Shown one piece after another: positions 22,349 through 33,400 of a stretch of 42,345 nucleotides of DNA. Source of the DNA: a virus; the IMG/VR virus record IMGVR_UViG_3300030085_000423, positions 1 to 42,345 of that record; one strand, given 5' to 3'. The translations under genes were made by a program, and so were the position numbers. The notes below the pieces were generated by a model that did not search any database, was not told the origin of the DNA, and saw only the letters and a program-made list of their open reading frames with translations. Each line of letters starts with the position of its first letter. Position 1 is the first letter of the stretch.

Positions 22349-23613
22349 TATATACCCCTTATCACATTACCACCTAAACTCCTATTCATAGAAGAAGCAA
22401 CTGTTCTCCCAAAATATTCGTTACCAGTTTCGTATGCTTTTTTTCTCATTGATTTACCTGCATCTTGAAAATCTAAACCTACTGTTTCTAAAAAATAAGT
22501 GTCCTCTTCATCTGGAGAATCTCCAAATATAGAAGTATATAGCTGTTTGTATGGTCCAACTATTTGTCCATAGTTTAAATTTTTACCTGCATATTTTTCA
22601 AAGAATGGGTCGCTATCAAATAAGCCTTGAAGTATTTCCTCTGCATCACTTTGCTGGTCTGTAGAAACTAAAAATGATATTTCTTTTTTTGTTTCCTCAT
22701 CTAGACTTTGATAGCGTGCTTGACCTAAATACCTAATGCCTAATCTCTCTGCTTCTTTAGCTTTTCTAAAATCAAATGCACCTAGACTATATTTTATTTC
22801 TCCGTCTACTTGTTCTTCTATAATATTTTTAAATGATAAATATCTAGCATCTGATTCGTTTAATTTTTCTACTCCTGTGTAATGTTTAATAAATGTATCT
22901 AAGTTAGCAGAATTTAAATATCCTCTAGTAAATACATCAACTAAATTTTGATAACCCTCATAGTTGCTGTCTATAAAATCTTCAACATCAATTCCTATTT
23001 TTGTAAGTGTAGTATTTACAGTATCTATCGAAGCATCTCTTAATTCACTTAACCTAGCGTTAGTATCGTAATCAGGATTTTTTAAACCACCAGCATTTAT
23101 AAACCTAATTTGTCCAACAGTCCAATCAGATTTTAATTCTTTTAATCTAGGGTCGTTTTCATCTATTGCTTTGTCTAACCATAAATGCTCTAACAATAAT
23201 GCCATACCTGGTGCGTTAATTACATTGCCTTGTTCATCTCTAGTTACTTCGTAAAACCAAGGTGCATAATCTTTATACAAGGTTATAGTTTCTTCAAATA
23301 TTTCTGCTGGATTGTAATCATCCATATTGTCATACTTGTTAGATATCATTGATGCTGTTAAAGATGTATGTCCTAATAACAATACATCTTGTACATCTTG
23401 ATAACTTAGTTGTGGTGGTAACTCTCTATCATCACTTAAACCATTTGGCTTTACTGTTCCGACATCATATGAAAGGTATGCTTCTTTATCTGTTAAGTCA
23501 CCAAGCAAATCTCCTACGCTATAAAGGTAATAATATTTACCTGTATCTGTATCATAATAAATATAATCAGGCGTTGGTTTAGTGGAGTATCTCCATTTGT
23601 TTTGTTCTGTCAT
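22348..23613 (-). CDS. Hypothetical virion protein, 421 aa
   Basis: A 421-residue acidic protein. The N-terminus is tyrosine-rich (TPDYIYYDTDTGKYYYLYSV); the remainder is helical. The beginning overlaps the upstream stop by four bases (ATGA), and its end overlaps the next gene (TAATG). No known domain. Likely an ejected or internal virion protein by location; this is inference. Confidence 0.5.
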   Translation of the reverse strand: MTEQNKWRYSTKPTPDYIYYDTDTGKYYYLYSVGDLLGDLTDKEAYLSYDVGTVKPNGLSDDRELPPQLSYQDVQDVLLLGHTSLTASMISNKYDNMDDYNPAEIFEETITLYKDYAPWFYEVTRDEQGNVINAPGMALLLEHLWLDKAIDENDPRLKELKSDWTVGQIRFINAGGLKNPDYDTNARLSELRDASIDTVNTTLTKIGIDVEDFIDSNYEGYQNLVDVFTRGYLNSANLDTFIKHYTGVEKLNESDARYLSFKNIIEEQVDGEIKYSLGAFDFRKAKEAERLGIRYLGQARYQSLDEETKKEISFLVSTDQQSDAEEILQGLFDSDPFFEKYAGKNLNYGQIVGPYKQLYTSIFGDSPDEEDTYFLETVGLDFQDAGKSMRKKAYETGNEYFGRTVASSMNRSLGGNVIRGI

Positions 23614-25424
23614 TCTTGAGCCTGACCTTCCATAGTTACTGGCATAGTCTTGTCTATCTCAGGTTTAGACGGTTCTAAATTAGAAGTATCAAAACCTTTT
23701 AATATGTCTTTGCCTTTATTGTAAACAGCGCCGTGTAGACTTTGGTCACCAAATATAGCGTTCTCTATTTGTAATGTAGGTGACAGGGCAGCGTGTTGAC
23801 TAATAATATTTACAGCTTCTTCCATAATTCTTTCTTCTACATTACCACCTAATACTTCTGTTCTATCATCTACTAAACCTAATGCTTCTCCAAATATCAT
23901 TGATTTTTCAAGTTGCATTTGTGTCATATTAGAACCTCCTAGCCTTAGCAATCCTGCAACCATATTATTCAATTCATATGTAAGAAAAGCAGAAGCTACT
24001 GCTGGCATTCCTAATCTAGTTAACCCAAACGCTACTGCTTCTTCTATAGGGTCAATGATAGGACCTAGTGCTTTAAGCACACCGTATTTTAAATCATTTG
24101 CTTTTTCTATTGCGGCATAACTAAAAGGGTTTTTTAATTCTGACTTTGGCATATATCCAAACTCTACATTTCCTTTGTTAGAGTAATACACATCCCCTGC
24201 ATCAACATTCATACTTACAAGTTCTGAATTGTAACCATTTCTTATATAGTTTTGAAGTGCCTCGTCTGCTTGTTTTTTATTAGCAAACACCCAATCATTT
24301 GGATTAATAATATCTTCTGAACCTCTAGGTACAATTTTATAAATAGTAAGTTTGTTGTCTACTAATTCACTTACTCTACCAGCAGCTTCATAACCTTCTA
24401 ATAAACTATTAGTTGGCTTTCCATTCCAACCTCTAATTTCATTATTAAGAATCATCAAAGGTTTGCTACCACCTCTTTGATGTGATAAATCAAATCTACT
24501 AATAGGGTTGTTTATATCTCCGTGTCCAAATGTTAAAACTCTACCATCATCCATTTTGAATGTGCTTCCATCAGAAATGTGTAATCCACCTGTATTAGTA
24601 AATTTAAACTCTAATCCAGTTTTTTTATGTACAATAGTATATTCTGTACCACTAGCAGTAAATTTAGTATCAGATATATCTTTATATTTAGGTTCTTCTC
24701 CATACCTTACTTCACGAGTATTCTCTACAATCTGTTTTGTTTTAAGTTCAAAACCTTCAGGCAATTCTACTCTAGCCATAATACCTTCTAATGCTTCATC
24801 AACGCTATAAATAAATGAATTCAATCGACTTGATTTATTAGGTTCTACATATTCTTTTTGTGGATATGTTTTTCTTTCAAATTCTTCAGTCCAATAATTT
24901 TTATCAAAATGTCCTGTATGTCGATTATACTTTGGTGCTTCTGCTGCTTTATCTAAAATAGATTGTAATTCTTTTTCTACTTGTTTACTTATAGCTTTAC
25001 CTAATTGATTTACATCAAGACTTAACATTCCAGCATCTAATGACCTCAACATACGTGATATCCATTTAGCATCTAACACTGCGTTACCTGCTATATTTTG
25101 AAATCTTCTAGAAACATAACCTCTGGCGTTATACCTTAATTGATTATCTTTTGCTTCCCAATATCCTGTTTGCTCGTTAATTCTTCCTTCACCTAATTCT
25201 GTAGGAGTATCTTGTGCTGAAGCAGATACTCGTCTCTGTTCAAATTCAGTTTGGGTTATTTCATTTTCTATGGCTCTTATTTCTTCTGATTTATAAGGAC
25301 TACGATTGTCTGCTTCAGCTGTAGCTAAAGCTTTTCTTAAAGCATCTAGTCTTTTTTCTATATCTAAATATCTTTGTTTATGTTCTGGAAGTACCCAATC
25401 AGGAACTTTAATTTCTTCAGCCAT
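23610..25424 (-). CDS. Putative virion protein with ART-like segment, 604 aa
   Basis: A 604-residue protein with a helical N-terminus. The segment about 355-435 (TIYKIVPRGSEDIINPNDWV, later VDAGDVYYSNKGNVEFGYMP) resembles phage-associated ADP-ribosyltransferase-like domains (xYRxVP...GDWVT...V.A.D...E.GY), but the first motif has Lys instead of Arg, so it could be inactive or a chance likeness. After that come hydrophobic helices (about 465-500) that might cross a membrane during ejection. Confidence 0.5.
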   Translation of the reverse strand: MAEEIKVPDWVLPEHKQRYLDIEKRLDALRKALATAEADNRSPYKSEEIRAIENEITQTEFEQRRVSASAQDTPTELGEGRINEQTGYWEAKDNQLRYNARGYVSRRFQNIAGNAVLDAKWISRMLRSLDAGMLSLDVNQLGKAISKQVEKELQSILDKAAEAPKYNRHTGHFDKNYWTEEFERKTYPQKEYVEPNKSSRLNSFIYSVDEALEGIMARVELPEGFELKTKQIVENTREVRYGEEPKYKDISDTKFTASGTEYTIVHKKTGLEFKFTNTGGLHISDGSTFKMDDGRVLTFGHGDINNPISRFDLSHQRGGSKPLMILNNEIRGWNGKPTNSLLEGYEAAGRVSELVDNKLTIYKIVPRGSEDIINPNDWVFANKKQADEALQNYIRNGYNSELVSMNVDAGDVYYSNKGNVEFGYMPKSELKNPFSYAAIEKANDLKYGVLKALGPIIDPIEEAVAFGLTRLGMPAVASAFLTYELNNMVAGLLRLGGSNMTQMQLEKSMIFGEALGLVDDRTEVLGGNVEERIMEEAVNIISQHAALSPTLQIENAIFGDQSLHGAVYNKGKDILKGFDTSNLEPSKPEIDKTMPVTMEGQAQE

Positions 25425-26043
25425 TATTTCTTTCCTGTACTCTACGATTTGCTTCAGCTAATTCTGCTGGGTCTGTTCTTCTTAATATATTTGGATACCT
25501 TTTTAATATATCTTTTTTTAATTTATTATTATTTACAATAATACTAGAAAGTATATATGCCTCTAATCCTCTTTGTTGTTTTACTTTGTCTAGTTCATCA
25601 GGGTTTCCTAACACTCCAGTAAGCTCAAAAGGCTCTACATAATCTCTATATGTTGACCATCTCCTAAGTGGTTTACCACCTGTTCTAAATGAGTTAGGAT
25701 TATTAGAAAGTCTTTTTATATAATGAGCTGCAAATCTTGTAGCTTCTTTTTCACTTGCAGAAATTAACTTTTCAAATTCTGATTTACTTGGTATAGGTTT
25801 TTTTATTTTTTTAAAATATGTTTTAATAGTCTCGTCTGGTGTTCCATCTTCAAAGAAAAATTTATCTATATTTAATTGTAAATAACTTCTATCTTCAGTT
25901 ATTGTTCCATCCTCTTCTCTGTTGATATTAATAACATTTTGATTTAATCCTGATTCAAAATATGCTGTCATAACTAAAGAAGGTATTAATTCATCAGGTA
26001 TATCTAAATTTTGCATCAACTCTATTACTTCTTGTACTTCCAT
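25417..26043 (-). CDS. Virion lysozyme/transglycosylase-like protein
   Basis: A 208-residue protein whose N-terminus contains TAYFESGLNQNVI...DRSYLQLNID. The Glu-Ser-Gly-Leu-Asn followed by S-Y-x-Q-x-N matches the catalytic glutamate and the second conserved motif of soluble lytic transglycosylases/goose-type lysozymes. As a virion part it would open peptidoglycan during DNA entry. Overlaps with both neighbours show tight coupling. Catalysis is inferred from motifs only. Confidence 0.55.
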   Translation of the reverse strand: MEVQEVIELMQNLDIPDELIPSLVMTAYFESGLNQNVININREEDGTITEDRSYLQLNIDKFFFEDGTPDETIKTYFKKIKKPIPSKSEFEKLISASEKEATRFAAHYIKRLSNNPNSFRTGGKPLRRWSTYRDYVEPFELTGVLGNPDELDKVKQQRGLEAYILSSIIVNNNKLKKDILKRYPNILRRTDPAELAEANRRVQERNNG

Positions 26044-27437
26044 TATTTTGTCAAACTCGCTATAGCTACACCTAAACCTTGCCTATAGGCTTGGTCTTTT
26101 TTATCTTGGTCTATCAATGGTTTAAAATAATTATATACAAAATCATCTAAACCTGTAGCAAATGCTGATGATACATCATCATCCGACATTGCTGGTGGTA
26201 GTAAATAATACTCTTGTGGTGTACCTGCAACTTGGTCTTGATATGCCTGTGAAGCCACATCAAATCTAGCTTGTTCATAAACTCTTCTTGATTCTACATA
26301 TGCAGCGCCTAATCTTTCTACTTCTCCATTAGCCCAATCTGCTATGACTTGATAATCTCTCATACTAGGATTTGCACCTATAGTTTCTCTAACTGTTTGA
26401 TTAACATTAAATTTAATAAAATCTGGATTTGCTTGTGCTATTAAAGCTGGTGCTGTAATAATAGGATTAGTATCTCTTAGTTGTACTTCTTCTATAATCT
26501 CTTCAAAATAGTTTCTCATAAATCCTAAGAACACGCCTTCTTCTCCACCAGAAAGTAAATTAATTTCTTTTAAATCATTAACATCTAATCCATATTCAGG
26601 TTTAGTATTTAAATAACTAAACGCAGATTCTAATGCTTCTATTGTTGCATCTTCTGATGCAGTTCCTATTTCTCCAATAGTTCCTAATACATATGAGCCA
26701 GGTTGTAAGAATCCAGCTCTCATAAGTTTATCTTGTATGTTTGCTATTCTTCCTGGTTCTAATCCTGCTAAGAATGATGAAGCAATACCAAAGTTAAATA
26801 CTGGTACAAGGTTTTGATTCTTTGCGGCTTCCTTGTAATTTATTAATTGTAAATCATCTTGAAGTCCATAATACTGCAACATACCTGATGCGTATCGTTC
26901 ACCAAATGTATAACCTGGTCCTGCTGCTGTTTGGTCAGTAAAGTCTACAGTTTCTAATGCAGTAAGCAAAGCATCAGCATCACCTGTCTCTTTATACTTT
27001 TCCCAAGCTGCGTCTGCTAATCCTCTGTCTGTAACAGTAGGTTCAAACTCATATTGTCTTTCTGTAAGATTTAATGCAGAAGCATACTCAGCATCTGCTT
27101 CTCTTTTTAAATCACTTTCATCTACATCTACTGTTATTTCATTTGGGTCTTGTCCAGTTATTCCAGACAAAAATGCTTGAGTTAATTTCTTTGACCTCTC
27201 TAGGTTTACTTCATCACTCATAAATCCACCTAAAGCTAATTGTGCTTTAACTTGTTGGTCAATGCCTACTTGTAAACCTTTTATAATATCTTCAACAACA
27301 TTCTTAGGCATATCAGGTAATGCTTTAATAAACATACGTTGTAAATCATCTAAATCTGCAATACCTTGACCAATAGCATCATAAATAGTTTTTATTGTAA
27401 AACCTATTTGTTGATATTTTTTTTCTTCTCTATCCAT
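26043..27437 (-). CDS. Putative internal virion protein, 464 aa
   Basis: A 464-residue acidic, mostly helical protein without a recognised domain. Its ATG overlaps the stop of the 2851-residue gene (TAATG), served by GGAGG, so the two are made in proportion. Probably co-packaged or ejected with it, like internal core proteins of short-tailed phages; by location only. Confidence 0.5.
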   Translation of the reverse strand: MDREEKKYQQIGFTIKTIYDAIGQGIADLDDLQRMFIKALPDMPKNVVEDIIKGLQVGIDQQVKAQLALGGFMSDEVNLERSKKLTQAFLSGITGQDPNEITVDVDESDLKREADAEYASALNLTERQYEFEPTVTDRGLADAAWEKYKETGDADALLTALETVDFTDQTAAGPGYTFGERYASGMLQYYGLQDDLQLINYKEAAKNQNLVPVFNFGIASSFLAGLEPGRIANIQDKLMRAGFLQPGSYVLGTIGEIGTASEDATIEALESAFSYLNTKPEYGLDVNDLKEINLLSGGEEGVFLGFMRNYFEEIIEEVQLRDTNPIITAPALIAQANPDFIKFNVNQTVRETIGANPSMRDYQVIADWANGEVERLGAAYVESRRVYEQARFDVASQAYQDQVAGTPQEYYLLPPAMSDDDVSSAFATGLDDFVYNYFKPLIDQDKKDQAYRQGLGVAIASLTK

Positions 27438-30400
27438 TACGAGCCTCCGTATAGTGTTGTATCTACGAACTCTTCTTCAACTTCATACTTAAATAAGTCA
27501 AGATACACATAGTAAAAGTCTGGATACTCTGAGAATAATTGCTGTGCAAGTTGTCTTAGAGCTGTTCTTTGTCTTACTAATTCTTCTCTTTGTAATGATA
27601 CATTACTTCCTAATACAAGTCTAGCTTCTGTTAATAACCTGTTTCTTTGCTCCATATATGCTATAGCACCTTGTACTGCAGGAAGTTGTTTTAGTTTCGT
27701 TGTTTTACCATCTGGTAACTTTATGTTTGTTTCACCATCTTGTCTTAACATATCTTCAAATTCTCTAATCTTTGCTTCTACATTCATAGAAGTAGGTATT
27801 GTAGAACTTATACCATAACCTGGATACTCTTGTATCAATGCATTTCTAACAGCAGTAAGCATTTCAAACTTATTCTTACTTGGAACATTAGCGTATGCAG
27901 GTGTATCAAATAACAATCTTCTTTGATATTCGTAAGCTAATCTACCTTGTGCATTTCTAATAGCTGCAACATACTCATCTTCATCTATATCTACCCTATC
28001 TCTTTCTGCAAATGCATTAGCCCAAGAAGTAAAATCAAACTCATCTAGTGGGTTATCAGGGAATATATAATATCCAATGTTAGGATATCTATCTAATACT
28101 TCTTGGTTTTCTCTAGTAAACCTACCGCCTACTTCTGTATATGAACGTTTCTGTATTTCTTTTGATTTAGAAGTTAACAATGCAGTAGGGTCTATACCAA
28201 ATTGATTTACAAATTCAGTAGTAGCAGCTAACTGGTCGCCTTTATATTTAGCTAATATTCTGTAATATGCGTCTGCATATATAGACATACCAAAGTAATA
28301 ACCATCTGGGTCACTATCTTGAAACTCAGCAGGGTCAAGATATAAAGCACCACCAGGTGTAGTTTCTATTTCGTATCTTACTACTGCACCTGTAGGAGCT
28401 GCGAATTGTACAGCAGCCCTAACCCAAGACAATCTGGTAGCAATTTCTTCTGCTTTCTTCATAGCATCTTGTTGCTTCTCTCTAGTAGAATCATCATACA
28501 AACCTGTAGTAATTAACATTCTTAATACATCTTTGTAGGTATTAGCATAAGTTCTTTTTATTTCAGGTGTACTTGCACCAGATATAGAAAATACTTTCTT
28601 TAACCAAGAAGGTATCATTGCATCTAAATAAGTATAAGGACTTACTGGAGAGCCTTCTTCTCTACCGTATGGAAAGAATATCTTATCTAGTAAAGCTGTA
28701 TCTGGTAACAATTTAGCTGCAGGTATTGCAACTAATGGACCTAAACCAGGAACAGGATTACCAGCAACCATATTTAAAGAAGAAGCATATCCCTCTAGTT
28801 TTATCCTGACATCTGGTGCTTCCATAGCATCTCCAGTAATAGGATTTGTCATTAGTCTATTTTCTTCTTCTCCAAACATATAGTTTGTAAGTAACTCTGT
28901 ACCAGGGAAAAAGAACATTTCTTCTCCTGACATTTCATCTGTATGAAAGAAACCTTCCTCTCCTTCTTCTCCTGAACCTCTAGCACCTTGAATTACACGT
29001 TGTACTTTACGACCTGCTAATAGTTTTTGTTGATTAATTAATCTTGACCAAGTACCTATAATCTCTTGATAAACTTCTGCGAATGGAAAAGCTAGTCTTA
29101 ACATATCAGATACAACGTGTCTTTTATTTAAATCATATAGTAATCTTTTTGTTTCAGACAATGCATAGGCTTTAGCTGCGTCATCTAATTCACTAATGTT
29201 TTCTACACCAAGTATTCTTGCATCACCATCTCTGATAGGTTTTGTACCTTTAAGTATTCTTGCAGTTTCACCAGAGTTCTTTACCCACTTAGAAGCTTTC
29301 ATATTAGCCATACTTATAATTTCATTCTTCAATGCTTCGTCATAATATGCACCATTCTCTTCTATAAATCTCCAGTAATATTGTCTGAATGCTGATGACC
29401 TAGATAGTCTGTTAGTAGGAACTGCCATCAATGTTGTAAACAAATTTTCTAACACTTGGTCATACTTACTAATAGTTTGTGCATTTATATCATAAGTTGA
29501 TTTCTTCATAGTATGATAAGCGCCATAAATTTCTCTATCTTTATCTATTTGTCTTATGTGTCCTTTGTAAGTTCTGTGGTCATCTAGTGTTTGGTTTCTA
29601 CCAAATGTAATTTCTATAGGATTGCCGTCAGGGTCAACACCTATTTTTAATCTAGTTGGTTTACCAGCAGGTATCATATCTCTAGTAGCTTGTATTCTTT
29701 TACCAAAAGCTATGTGTCTTATTAATTCATCATCTCCTGGCTTTATAATATCGTGAACAATAATACTTGTAGGAGATGTTCTTGTTACAGCTTTACCAGT
29801 AGAACCATCTGACCTATGTAATACTTTAAATGTTCCATCTTCAAAAACTTCTTTTGTTTCAAAGTGTCCACCAGTTTTGTAATGTATTCTTGCAACAATA
29901 CCATCAATATAAGCATCTGCAGCTTTTCTGTCTGTAAGCATTCTTATCTTTTGATATTTACCTATTTCATCTGAACCATAAGAGTAAGATGTTCTCCACT
30001 CAGATAAATCACCATCCCAAAATCTATCTTTAATTTCTTTAATAGCATCTTCAGCAGATACAGTTTCATCAAGCACAGCTTCAGTTTGTTCTTCTTTTAA
30101 AGCTTTAAGTTTTCTTTGTAAGTAGTTATTTATTCTTGGAGCTTGTTTTTCTAAACCAGTATACTTACCAGTTTTAGGGTCTTTAGGTCCTGCTCTCCCT
30201 GTACCTAAACCATCTTCAGGTAATACAATTACTTTACCAAGACCTCTTGCTTCATCTATCTCTTGAAATGCTTCATCAATAACTTGTACAGCTAAATCAT
30301 AATCATCATCAGTAAAAAACTTTCTAGCAGAATGTTTTGTTGGAACTCCTATTACATTTGGCTCATCTCTAATAATTGCTTGTCCTCCTTTGCCTGTTCT

Positions 30401-33400
30401 AGCTATATTATCTCCAAATACAAACATTTTGTTAGGATTGTTTTTTACAATAGCTGGTGTAAATCTCTTCATAGAGATTACCTCACCTCTAAATGTTCCA
30501 TTAAATCCTGTAAGTTTATATGCTATCTCAGCAGCTATAGGGTCATCACCTAACTGTATAACTTCTCCTGCTGCACCACCATAAAAAGTATCATCTGTTT
30601 TATTAACTTCTAAAAAAGAACCTTGTCTAGCAAATGATTGATTTGGGTCAAGTACACCTCCGTGTGATGTAGTCATTGCACCACCGTGTTCTATACCTTC
30701 TCCTATAGTATTGCCTTCTATATCGTATACGCCTTTTGCTATAAGTCTTTCTGCAAATTCATCTTCATCATAACCTCTAAGTCTATGAGCTATTCTTCTT
30801 TGGTCTTTACCCATTATCCAAGCAAATGCAGATAACGGATGACTAAATACATTGTCTAAATTATCCATCCACATACGAATTTGTTCTTCACCAACAACCC
30901 TAGAAGTCCAAGCAGCTCTTAAAAGTATTGCTGGTTTCCAAGCTTTATTCATATATGAATCGCCTATCATTCCTAAGTAACCTGAAGTTAACTCTCTAAC
31001 TATTGCATCTTCTTCATTCTTTGTTAATTTAAATCTTTTTCTAGCATTTCTAACCATAAGCTCTGCAGTTTCTGACACGCTTTTGTCATCTTTAATAGTA
31101 AGTTCATAAAGTCTAGATACTGGTTTAGCTAGTTCTTTTTCAAACTGAGATGCTATAACTTCATCTTCTTGTAAACCTGCAAGCCTTTGTGGTATTAATT
31201 TACCCTTACCTGCTGCTCTCATCCAGAACTCTCTTGCTGGAGAATATACTCTTAAAAATAATCTTGCATCAGGAAGTGGTATTGCATCAGTACCTAAATA
31301 CTCTGCAATAAGTTGAGCTGTAGGTCTGCCTGATATCTTTGCAATGTTTTCAATTTGTGCTTCATTAAATAACTGTTCACTAATTCTCTCCATTGTTTCA
31401 TAGTTCTGTACTTTGTTTTCAAAGAAGCTAAGTATTTGTTGTGGTGTTACCTTTGCATTCTGTATTACTTTAGAACCTTTTTCTGTTTTCTTAAATGGAG
31501 CTTTGCTTTTAATAAACAATGGTTTAAGAACACTTTCTAGAACATCTCTGTCTTTAAATCCAGCAGGTCCTGCAATATTAACTGTTTTGTTTCTAAGAAG
31601 CTTTTGTGCTTCTACAATAAAGTCATCTGTAAGATTTGGATTTTCTAAATCAATAAGTATCAAAGGTTTGTTAAGTGTCTTTTTAAAAACACCTGTATTG
31701 TAATTGTCTATATTTTTTGCAACTTCATCTTTCCACTCTGGTCCTACCCATCTGTTTCTAGATGCGTACAATATAGTTTTAGCAGTACCACCACCACCTT
31801 TTGTAAGTTGACTTTTTCTAAATGCAACTATTGTTACATCATTGTTATCTACATTTGCAGTAGTTCTAAATTTGTAATCTCTTGGTCTAGGTTTCATAGC
31901 ACCTATATCTCCACCAGTTAATGTATTTAATTCGTCTTGTAATTTTATATAATTAGCAGCATCATTGCCTTGGTACATTATTTGATTGTTGATTTTTAAT
32001 AATTGTTTTTTTGTATTGTGTAGTTTTACTTGTGCATCTGAAAGTACCTGTGTACCCCCTAAAAATTCTCTGTATCCTTTTTCATCAAATGTATAAAAAT
32101 CAATTTCTCTTACAATTTTAAAATCACCTGTTGGTTCTGGAAGATTATTTTCTTTCAGAAACTTTAAGACATTAAACTCAGGACTTAACCCAGTGTCTGT
32201 TTCGTTTTTTGTAAAATGTTTTACTGTATAGCTATGGTTTGTTATAGCAGTTTTAAATTTACCGTCACCTTGACGAACTGGTGTTTTTACTTGATACTGA
32301 GCTTTATAACGAATGCTTTTATCTTTTACAAACCTAAGTATTGCTGCTTTAAATTGTAAGTCATCAACAATTTCTCTAACACTTCTGTCATCACCTTTTG
32401 TAACATCTTTACCTTTAACTGTAGTTTGTTTTATTCTTTTGCCTTGTTGGTCTACACCTTGATAATTCTTACCTTCTAACTCTACATTAAGTCTTCGTAA
32501 TTCTTGTTCAGCAAATTCAGCTTTTCTTAAAGCAATTTGTAATTGTTCGTCTGTATAGTTTTCAGGAAGAACACCTTTATCTATTTTCTTTAATTTTTCT
32601 TTTTCAACTTTTTTTGTTAATCTGTTTATTTCGTTTTCTAAAACAATTTGTCTTTTAAGAAGTGAAGCATCACCACCACCTTCAGTAACTTGTTTTATAT
32701 ATTCTTCTAAAGCTTTTACTGCATCTTCTCTTTTAGAAAAATTAATTAATCCGCCTTTACCTTTTATTTCTAATGCAATTCTGTCAGCTATTTCTGTTTC
32801 AGTTATATCTCCAAATTTTTTCTTATTAAGTATTTGATAGTATCTAGCTCTTTCTTTTGGAGATAATCTTTCTTCTTTAAATGTATCTTGAAATTTTAGA
32901 CCTTTAGTGTTTTGTGTTATTTTTTGTTCTAACCTAGCAAGACTATCTTCAGTGCTTTTAATAGCGTCATCTATTGAATCTTCAACATTGTATTTAAGTA
33001 ACTGACCTGCATTGCTATCATATCTACCATCTTTAATTGTACGTTGTGTAAGACCAGGCATACCGACACCACCAGTTTCAATACCTATATCATCTGCTAT
33101 TTGTAAACCTAAAAAGTCAACACCCTCTTGACCACCACTACTTACTTTCTTTACAAGCACTTCCATCTCTGGGTCTAGCCTGTCTATAGTAGCTTCTGGT
33201 AATATTTCTTCTAGAAAATCATCTTTAAGAAAATTCATAGAAGGAACATTTAAATCATCAATAATATTATTCGGACCAGCTAATTCATAATCTATACGAA
33301 CTGCTTCACCTTTTTTAAAGAAATCTTTTCTAGATATTTCACGCTTGTAAAATTCGTATGTATATCCTTCCTTTTTAGCAATTTCTCTAGCTCTATCTTC

